Below, piece after piece: positions 8,192-14,023 of a DNA stretch of 29,095 nt. Under the pieces are notes generated by a model that saw only the letters and a program-made list of their open reading frames with translations, had not been told where the DNA came from and searched no databases. Each line of letters begins with the position of its first letter. The stretch's first letter is position 1. The position numbers and the translations under genes were made by a program. Source of the DNA: an uncultured Armatimonadota bacterium (GTDB lineage Bacteria; Armatimonadota; Armatimonadia; Armatimonadales; Armatimonadaceae). The DNA lies in contig CAIYBQ010000582.1 in the NCBI GenBank assembly GCA_903924445.1, positions 1 to 29,095 on the forward strand. The letters are read 5' to 3'.

Positions 8192-8953
8192 ATGAACGTT
8201 ACTCGTATTTTAGCAATCGGACTTGGTTTGGTTGGTGTTGTGGCTGTTGCGCCGACGACTGCGTACGCACAGCAGGAACGCAATCCGAATTCGATTACGT
8301 TGGATCTCAAGGATGCTCCTATCCGAACAACCTTGGAAATGGCTTTCAAGCAGGCTGGGATAACCAACTACGTTATAGATAACAATGTTGCTGGTTTTGT
8401 CACAATGACAATCACTGATCAGCCATTTGAGAATGCGCTGAAGCTGATCATGCGTGCAGCGACAGTCCCATTGACGTACATCAAGGAAAACAATGTTTAC
8501 ATTGTGAAGCCTCGCCAGATTTCGCTTAATACGTTGCCGGCGACACCTGATATTTCTCAGGAAGCGCCAGCGACAAACAACGTCTCGTTCGAGCGCATCC
8601 CATTGACCTTTATTGACCCAATCGACCTAATGGGTGCATTTGGCAACATCCTGTACATTCGTCAGTTCAACCGTTCCGGCGGTGGCATGGGTGGCGGCAT
8701 GGGTGGCATGGGTGGCGGCATGGGTGGCATGGGCGGCGGCATGGGTGGCATGGGCGGCGGCATGGGTGGCATGGGCGGCGGCATGGGTGGCATGGGCGGC
8801 GGCATGGGCGGCGGCATGGGTGGCATGGGCGGCGGCATGGGTGGCATGGGCGGCGGCATGGGCGGCATGGGCGGCGGCATGGGTGGCATGGGCGGCGGCA
8901 TGGGCGGCATGGGCGGCGGCATGGGCGGCTTCGGCGGCGGTCGCAACTTCTAA
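8192..8953 (+). CDS. Stand-alone secretin N-terminal (STN-like) domain protein with GGM-repeat tail
   Basis: This 253-residue exported protein has a signal peptide (about 1-26, ending TAYAQ). An STN/N0-like domain follows at about 34-106: ITLDLKDAPIRTTLEMAF, then FVTMTITDQPFENALKLI, then YIKENNVYIVKP. A short segment (131-158, RIPLTFIDPIDLMGAF) resembles the start of the next secretin N-domain. There is no secretin beta-barrel. The rest (163-250) is a Gly/Met array of MGGMGGG units, ending in RNF. The layout parallels the N-terminal third of the downstream secretin up to that protein's own Gly/Met linker, so it looks like a paralogue that stops at the linker. The ribosome-binding site GAGGTGA is at 8181-8187. 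Function is unknown; a periplasmic cofactor of the secretin is an inference. Confidence 0.85.
   Translation: MNVTRILAIGLGLVGVVAVAPTTAYAQQERNPNSITLDLKDAPIRTTLEMAFKQAGITNYVIDNNVAGFVTMTITDQPFENALKLIMRAATVPLTYIKENNVYIVKPRQISLNTLPATPDISQEAPATNNVSFERIPLTFIDPIDLMGAFGNILYIRQFNRSGGGMGGGMGGMGGGMGGMGGGMGGMGGGMGGMGGGMGGMGGGMGGGMGGMGGGMGGMGGGMGGMGGGMGGMGGGMGGMGGGMGGFGGGRNF
8687..8941 (+). repeat. In-frame minisatellite encoding MGGMGGG units with a higher-order duplication
   Basis: The unit is 21 bases (atgggtggcatgggcggcgg plus c), encoding MGGMGGG. The array reads as one 12-base MGGG unit plus five 21-base units (8687-8803), then exactly the same arrangement again (8804-8920), then one divergent MGGFGGG unit (8921-8941). 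Differences between units are mainly synonymous ggt/ggc changes. The two 117-base blocks point to a recent block duplication. The array is in frame, so copy-number changes would alter tail length without breaking the gene. Confidence 0.95.
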
Positions 8954-8966
8954 GTTTACGAATTCT

Positions 8967-9017
8967 CGAGGTGGCCACTCATTAGTGGCTGCCTCGGTTG
9001 CACGTCAAGTGACGTGC
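8967..9017 (+). promoter_or_regulatory. Two consecutive hairpins between the STN gene and the secretin gene
   Basis: Hairpin 1 (8967-8996) has arms cgagg/cctcg and gccact/agtggc around a 2x2 internal loop and a 4-base loop. Hairpin 2 (9000-9017) is a perfect 7-bp stem, gcacgtc/gacgtgc, with loop aagt. Neither is followed by a T-run, so they are not terminators. They could be an RNA-processing or stability element that separates expression of the two cistrons, ending just before the secretin's ribosome-binding site. The role is inferred. Confidence 0.55.
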
Positions 9018-9039
9018 GCATCCGTTGGGAGGACATGTA

Positions 9040-10683
9040 ATGTTGAATCCAATGCCGCGTAGACGGCAAGGTTTGTTACTCGCTGCAGCATCTGCTGTGG
9101 TTCCGTTTATGTTGTGCGCACCATCGTTCGCACAGGCAACAGCTGATGCGCGTACGGTTTCCATCGAACTTCGCGATGCCCGTATGGAAGAAGCTATTAC
9201 GGCGCTCACCGGAAAGTCCGGGGTAAACGTTGTTGTTGTCCCTGGCAACTACAATAAAGTGACGCTCAACATTAATGAACTTCCTCTTCAACGCGCCCTC
9301 AAGGCTATCGTTGAAGCAGCAGGCGGTCAGATTGAAGATGCTGACGGCATCACATACATCCGTCCTGCAGCAGTCAAGGTTGATACCAAGGCGGAGCCAA
9401 AGGTTGAAGCACCTGTTGTTGCTAAGCGAGTTCCGATGATCTGGTCGAAAATCGACATCAAGTTCATTGCTCCACGTGACCTTGTAAAACTATTGAACAA
9501 CCCTCAGGGAACTGAGTTGTTCAAGTATGACATCAAGCTGCCAGACATGATGCCTAAGGCACTCGGTGGCGCTCCAGCACAGTTTGTAACGACTCCTGGC
9601 TTGAATCCATTTGCACCTCAGGGTGGAAACGCGTTCGCTGGTTCTCCGATTACTGAACCTACACTCGATGTTGCTGGGCAGCGCGGCGGCATGGGTGGCA
9701 TGGGCGGCGGTATGGGTGGCATGGGCGGCGGTATGGGTGGCATGGGCGGCGGCCGTGGTGGTGCTGGTCAAGGCGGCGGTAACAACGGTGGTGGTGCTGG
9801 TGGCGGATTTGGTCAGGGACAAAACGGCCAAGGCGGACAGCTTCTCCCAGATGGCATCCGTAACCTGATTTCCGGTGATGGCGATAACTCTTTGATTGTT
9901 CAGGGTGAGCCACAGGCCATTGAAGAACTCAAGTCCATTGTTCGGTTCCTTGATGTTGCACCTAAGCAGGTGATGATCAAGGCTGAGTTTGTAACAGTCA
10001 ACATCAACGATGCGCAAGGTTTCGGTATCGACTGGAAGATCACTCCAGCTGGTAACCTCGATGTCAACATTGCTCCTACAACGTTCAATGCTGCACCTAG
10101 CGTAACGGTTGCATATGCATCCGGAAATGCAGTGGCTGCTCTACGTGCCGCAGCGACGAAGAATACATCAAATATCCTTCAGGCTCCGATGATTACGACG
10201 AGTAACAACCAACCTGCATCGATCTTCACCTCGCTGACAACCACGATCTTTATCAACCAACAGGTTGTTACAGCATTCGGGTCTTTTACGCAGACGTTGC
10301 CTGTTCAGATTCCAATCCAAAGTGGACTTCAGGTTCAACCGCACATCAACGGCGATGGCACGGTCAGCATGTTCCTGACACCTCAGCTCTCGTCCTTCCG
10401 TGTGGTTCCTGGTGTGGGCTCTGCTCCATCGTTTGAAACCAGCACCCAGTTCCTTACGACGTTCCGACGTCTGAAGACTGGCGAGACGATGGTTCTCGGC
10501 GGATTTATCACCAACCGTGAAGATAAGAACGAAACACGCGTTCCATTGCTCTCCGATCTCCCGATCATCGGTAACCTGTTCACACAGAAGTCCAAGTCCA
10601 GCAACGGACAAGAGATTCTTGTGTTCATCACCCCAACGATTCTTGAAGATCCAGGCTCCTCCACAGGTGGAACCAGCCTCTAG
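9040..10683 (+). CDS. pilQ: Type IV pilus secretin (PilQ/GspD family) with internal Gly/Met linker
   Basis: This 547-residue outer-membrane secretin forms the gated channel through which the pilus passes. The ATG at 9040 is chosen because GGGAGGA (9027-9033) precedes it by 6 bases; the in-frame TTG at 9025 overlaps that site. A signal peptide ends near APSFAQA (27-33). An STN-like domain covers about 38-108, and a second N-domain segment about 130-175. A Gly/Met/Asn-rich linker lies at 216-266 (9685-9837). A ring-building N-domain covers about 270-305 (NSLIVQGEPQAIEELKSIV), and the secretin core covers about 310-535. The core includes the conserved VPLLSDLPIIGNLF and ends ILVFITPTILED. A long Gly/Met linker inside the N-domains is unusual. 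It closes the pil operon and is followed by a strong terminator. Confidence 0.93.
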   Translation: MLNPMPRRRQGLLLAAASAVVPFMLCAPSFAQATADARTVSIELRDARMEEAITALTGKSGVNVVVVPGNYNKVTLNINELPLQRALKAIVEAAGGQIEDADGITYIRPAAVKVDTKAEPKVEAPVVAKRVPMIWSKIDIKFIAPRDLVKLLNNPQGTELFKYDIKLPDMMPKALGGAPAQFVTTPGLNPFAPQGGNAFAGSPITEPTLDVAGQRGGMGGMGGGMGGMGGGMGGMGGGRGGAGQGGGNNGGGAGGGFGQGQNGQGGQLLPDGIRNLISGDGDNSLIVQGEPQAIEELKSIVRFLDVAPKQVMIKAEFVTVNINDAQGFGIDWKITPAGNLDVNIAPTTFNAAPSVTVAYASGNAVAALRAAATKNTSNILQAPMITTSNNQPASIFTSLTTTIFINQQVVTAFGSFTQTLPVQIPIQSGLQVQPHINGDGTVSMFLTPQLSSFRVVPGVGSAPSFETSTQFLTTFRRLKTGETMVLGGFITNREDKNETRVPLLSDLPIIGNLFTQKSKSSNGQEILVFITPTILEDPGSSTGGTSL

Positions 10684-10705
10684 GCTGGGTACCTCCTCGT
10701 AAACT

Positions 10706-10740
10706 AAAAGGCATCCGCTAACGCGGATGCCTTTTTTCTT
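10706..10740 (+). terminator. Strong intrinsic terminator of the pil operon
   Basis: A perfect 9-bp GC-rich stem (ggcatccgc / gcggatgcc, 10710-10718 and 10723-10731) with loop taac is extended by a 4-bp A/T stem (10706-10709 with 10732-10735). A run of six T residues follows, then cttt. It lies 23 bases after the secretin stop. Confidence 0.95.
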
Positions 10741-10742
10741 TG

Positions 10743-10978
10743 TAATCCGAAACGCGTCACTGTTATCTGACTGGTGACTACGAAGTGACAAGTCAGTGAG
10801 AGTTGTGGAAATGATGTCGTCATGGCTACAGGAACAGTCAATGTTTTTAAAACATTGCCATATTGATCCGTCTGACAAAGACGCGGACAACGAGGCATGT
10901 CCTGATGAGGGCCAATTCCAATGCTAACAACATCGAGACTCCCAAAGCCTTTCTGCCGCTGAGATAATATGTAGAACT
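10743..10978. other. Intergenic region upstream of aroC
   Basis: No convincing gene is seen here. It contains a 9-bp inverted repeat with a single central base (caatgtttt/aaaacattg, 10839-10857), which has the shape of a repressor operator or a small hairpin. It also contains the aroC promoter candidate at its right end. Confidence 0.5.
10960..10968 (+). promoter_or_regulatory. Candidate extended -10 promoter of the aroC operon
   Basis: TGA followed by GATAAT (10960-10968) fits an extended -10 element. No recognisable -35 lies upstream. The predicted start near 10975 is only a few bases before the aroC ATG, and no Shine-Dalgarno sequence is visible there, which suggests a leaderless or nearly leaderless mRNA. 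Confidence 0.45.
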
Positions 10979-12157
10979 ATGTTTCGATTCCTGACTGCTG
11001 GAGAATCTCACGGACCCTTGATGACCACCATCATCGAAGGATTGCCCGCCGGATTGAGTGTTGTTGCTGCTGACATTAATGCCGATCTCGCCCGTCGCCA
11101 AGGTGGTTATGGACGAGGTGCCCGTCAGAAGATTGAGACTGACGCAGTCGAAATCACCGCTGGGGTCCGCTTTGGCAAGACATTGGGATCTCCTGTAACG
11201 CTTTCTGTGCGAAACAAGGATTGGATGAATTGGTCAGGGCGGATGCAGATCGAACCCCTCGATGAACACTCGCAGCCTATTCCGGCCGTGACGATTCCAC
11301 GGCCTGGGCATGCGGATTTCGTGGGGATGCGAAAGTATAACCATGACGACCTCCGAAATGTCCTAGAACGCTCCAGTGCCCGAAACACCGCGACGCTTGT
11401 GGCTGTCGGTGGCATTGCTAGAGGGTTTCTTCGTACATTTGATATCGATGTCGTTTCACACATCGTGCAAATAGGTTCCGTTAAGTCGGAGTACTCCGGT
11501 GAGCTCACTGGTGCTGCCGTGCGCGAGAAAGCTGCTGAAAGCTTAGTCTCGTGTATATGTGAAACCGCTTCGGCCCAAATGATTTCGCTTATCGACAGCG
11601 CGAAGCGTCGTGGTGACACCCTGGGCGGCGTTTTTGAAGTCGTGGTGTTCGGTCTCCCTATTGGACTCGGATCCTATGTCCACTGGGATGAGCGGATCGA
11701 TGGCCGGATTGGGCAGGCGATTCTCAGCATCAATGCAGTCAAAGGTGTTGAAATAGGTCTCGGGTTTGGAGTTGCAGCCCTTCCTGGGTCACAGGTCCAC
11801 GATGAGTTTGCAGTAGATGACACTGGCCATGTGCTGCGGCCAAGTAACCGGGCTGGCGGGACTGAAGGCGGCATCACGAATGGACAACCTCTGGTTGTGC
11901 GTGGAGCGATGAAACCGATTGCAACCCTGATGCGGCAGCTTGGGAGCGTAAACCTTCAAACCGGACAGGCTGCGCCGGCATTTGCAGAGCGCTCTGATGT
12001 CTGTGCGGTTCCGGCAGCAGGAGTCATCGCTGAGGCGATGGTCGCTATCGTACTTATGGAAGCCTTCCTCGAGAAGTTCGGTGGTGACTCTATGGCCGAG
12101 ATTCAGCGTAACTATGATGCGTATATTGCCGCTCCTTTTGGTGCGGTGGTGGCTTAG
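10979..12157 (+). CDS. aroC: Chorismate synthase
   Basis: This 392-residue FMN-dependent enzyme converts 5-enolpyruvylshikimate-3-phosphate to chorismate, the last step of the shikimate pathway. The N-terminus MFRFLTAGESHGP is the canonical start, so the ATG at 10979 is secure. Other signatures are RPGHADFVGMRKYNHDD, LERSSARNT, GFGVAALPGSQVHDEF, and RAGGTEGGITNGQPLVVRGA in the C-terminal half. Length is normal. It is the first gene of a long plus-strand operon; aroK starts 6 bases after its stop. Confidence 0.97.
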   Translation: MFRFLTAGESHGPLMTTIIEGLPAGLSVVAADINADLARRQGGYGRGARQKIETDAVEITAGVRFGKTLGSPVTLSVRNKDWMNWSGRMQIEPLDEHSQPIPAVTIPRPGHADFVGMRKYNHDDLRNVLERSSARNTATLVAVGGIARGFLRTFDIDVVSHIVQIGSVKSEYSGELTGAAVREKAAESLVSCICETASAQMISLIDSAKRRGDTLGGVFEVVVFGLPIGLGSYVHWDERIDGRIGQAILSINAVKGVEIGLGFGVAALPGSQVHDEFAVDDTGHVLRPSNRAGGTEGGITNGQPLVVRGAMKPIATLMRQLGSVNLQTGQAAPAFAERSDVCAVPAAGVIAEAMVAIVLMEAFLEKFGGDSMAEIQRNYDAYIAAPFGAVVA

Positions 12158-12163
12158 ATTTCT

Positions 12164-12724
12164 GTGGTTACGCTACGGGATAACAAGCGGAACATCGTCC
12201 TTGTTGGATTCATGGGATGCGGAAAGACAACGATTGGCCGACAGCTTGCGGCAAGGCTTGAGTTTGGGTTCACGGACACCGATGCATTGATCGAAGCGCG
12301 GATTGGTGGCACGATTCCCGACTTCTTTTCCAAACACGGTGAAGAAGCCTTTCGTGACATCGAAAGCGAAGTCATCGGCACTGTTTCCAACTTGGCAAAT
12401 CAAGTCATCGCGACGGGTGGTGGAGCAATACTTCGGGACAGCAACCGGGCACAGCTGTGTGCAGACAACTCTGTTGTGTGGTTGACCGCACGCCCCGATG
12501 TTGTCGTGGCGCGAACAGAGCGTCGACGTGGATTGCGGCCGTTGTTGAGCACTAGTGAGGATCCGCTTGAACGCGTTTTGAGATTTCTTGCGATTCGTGG
12601 GCCTCTCTATCAGTCGATAGCGGATGTCATCATCGACACATCAGATCGCCCCGTACACCGTGCGGTCGGTGACATAGTGCGAAAGTGCGTCCTGCCTTAC
12701 CGCTCAGGAGAACCAGCTAAGTGA
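12164..12724 (+). CDS. aroK: Shikimate kinase
   Basis: This 186-residue P-loop kinase phosphorylates shikimate at the 3-OH using ATP. Visible are the Walker A motif GFMGCGKTTIG, DTDALIE (shikimate-binding Asp), FRDIESEV (Arg/Glu of the substrate site), the ATGGGAI loop, and the lid arginine segment RRGLRPLL. The GTG at 12164 lies shortly before the conserved NIVLVGFMG strand and after the aroC stop. No strong Shine-Dalgarno is visible, suggesting coupling to aroC. Its end overlaps the aroB start by 4 bases (GTGA). Confidence 0.96.
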   Translation: MVTLRDNKRNIVLVGFMGCGKTTIGRQLAARLEFGFTDTDALIEARIGGTIPDFFSKHGEEAFRDIESEVIGTVSNLANQVIATGGGAILRDSNRAQLCADNSVVWLTARPDVVVARTERRRGLRPLLSTSEDPLERVLRFLAIRGPLYQSIADVIIDTSDRPVHRAVGDIVRKCVLPYRSGEPAK

Positions 12725-13833
12725 GCGATGTAGCCACTGTGGATGTTGCATTTGCCGATGGCCGTAGCTATGTGATTTCGATCGCCGATGGCCTGCTTGA
12801 CGATTCCACGATCAGTACCGGCGTGGATGCAAGCCACGCGGTCGTGATCACCGAACAGGCGATTGCAACACTTGGGCCAACTGGGCCGTTCGCACGTACG
12901 ATTGCCAACCTGAAGCGACGCGGAATACGTGTGGACACGATCACCTTTACCGGAGGTGAAGACCGGAAAACCATGGCTACTGTCATTGAAATCATGCAGC
13001 AGCTCTATGCTGTTGCTGGTCTCGATAGAAAGTCGATGCTGGTTGCTGTTGGTGGAGGGGTTATCGGCGATATTGTCGGTTTTGTTGCCGCGATTTACCT
13101 CCGGGGACTGGCATTTGTTCAAGTGCCAACGACATTGCTTGCGATGGTCGACTCATCCGTTGGAGGAAAGACGGGCGTTGACTTTGAGCAGGGTAAGAAC
13201 CTTGTCGGGGCATTCATTCAACCAGCCGCTGTGTGGGTGGATACATCGATGCTGGCCACGCTTCCACACCGTGAGCTCGCGGCAGGCATGGCTGAAGTCA
13301 TCAAATATGGCATCATCGCCGATCCTAAGATCCTTACGCATTGCCAAGAACTTCCAGTTGAGACAGCCGCCTATCTTGATATTGTGACCCGAAGCTGTGA
13401 GATTAAGGCCGCGATCGTGATTGAGGATGAGCACGAGACATCCGGTGCACGCGCAACCCTCAACTTTGGACACACTGTCGGGCATGCCCTTGAGGGACTG
13501 ACTGGTTATCAACGCTATAAACATGGAGAAGCAGTGGCCATCGGGATGGTTTCCGCCGCTCACATCGGGATTGCTGCTGGACTTACACCACCCGTGATCC
13601 TCGAAACGCTCCTCATATCACTTAGGGCTCTCGGGTTGCCGATCGACCTCCCCGGTGATATTTCCAATGAAGCCATCATAGGGCTGACGTCCCGTGACAA
13701 AAAGGCATCCGCTGGTGTTGCCCGTTATGTCATCGCACGTGATTTTGGCCGGATGGAGCTGCATCAGCTCCCATTCGATGTGATTACGGCAGGACTTGAA
13801 CGACACCGGAGTGCAGGAAGCAAAAATGTCTGA
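12721..13833 (+). CDS. aroB: 3-Dehydroquinate synthase
   Basis: This 370-residue NAD- and metal-dependent enzyme converts DAHP to 3-dehydroquinate, the second shikimate-pathway step. Signatures are GGEDRKT, the nucleotide loop VAVGGGVIGDIVGFVA, PTTLLAMVDSSVGGKTGVD, the active-site helix GMAEVIKYGI, and the metal-ligand motif LNFGHTVGHALE. The GTG start overlaps the aroK stop. The next gene begins inside its last codons. aroC, aroK and aroB together cover three of the seven shikimate steps; other steps are not in the window. Confidence 0.97.
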   Translation: MSDVATVDVAFADGRSYVISIADGLLDDSTISTGVDASHAVVITEQAIATLGPTGPFARTIANLKRRGIRVDTITFTGGEDRKTMATVIEIMQQLYAVAGLDRKSMLVAVGGGVIGDIVGFVAAIYLRGLAFVQVPTTLLAMVDSSVGGKTGVDFEQGKNLVGAFIQPAAVWVDTSMLATLPHRELAAGMAEVIKYGIIADPKILTHCQELPVETAAYLDIVTRSCEIKAAIVIEDEHETSGARATLNFGHTVGHALEGLTGYQRYKHGEAVAIGMVSAAHIGIAAGLTPPVILETLLISLRALGLPIDLPGDISNEAIIGLTSRDKKASAGVARYVIARDFGRMELHQLPFDVITAGLERHRSAGSKNV

Positions 13834-14023
13834 GCGGATAACCACTGGAATCCTCATCATGTGGATGATTTTTGCAACATTTGTCTTCTTTTCACCGTAT
13901 TTGGGTGTGGCGGTACCGATGCCAGTGGCGACAGCCATCTATGCCCTAATGTTGGTTGGAGGCATTGTTCGGGTACTACTGATGTGGCTACGCAGCCGCA
14001 GTGGGACGATTAAGCAATCATGA
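13826..14023 (+). CDS. Small two-helix membrane protein of unknown function
   Basis: This 65-residue protein consists almost entirely of two membrane helices (about 6-28 and 34-55), with a basic C-terminus (WLRSRSGTIKQS). The ATG at 13826 has AGGA seven bases upstream and overlaps the end of aroB by 8 bases. Its stop overlaps the next start (ATGA at 14020-14023). The family is not recognised. The overlaps on both sides and membrane character suggest it is made with, and might partner, the membrane-anchored PASTA protein downstream. Confidence 0.72.
   Translation: MSERITTGILIMWMIFATFVFFSPYLGVAVPMPVATAIYALMLVGGIVRVLLMWLRSRSGTIKQS

Noticed and set aside
8687..8941. CRISPR-like regular repeats
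   Set aside because: Units are contiguous, in frame, multiples of three and without unique spacers, so this is a coding minisatellite.
8662..8978. Long minus-strand and alternative-frame reading frames rich in Pro, Arg/Cys or Ala/Trp across the GGM array
   Set aside because: They are out-of-frame translations of the same 21-base repeat. The plus-strand frame has a signal peptide, a folded domain and a ribosome-binding site.
8942..9040. A frameshift splitting one long secretin into the STN protein and the secretin
   Set aside because: The second gene has its own strong ribosome-binding site, its own signal peptide and a complete STN domain, so the two are separate genes.
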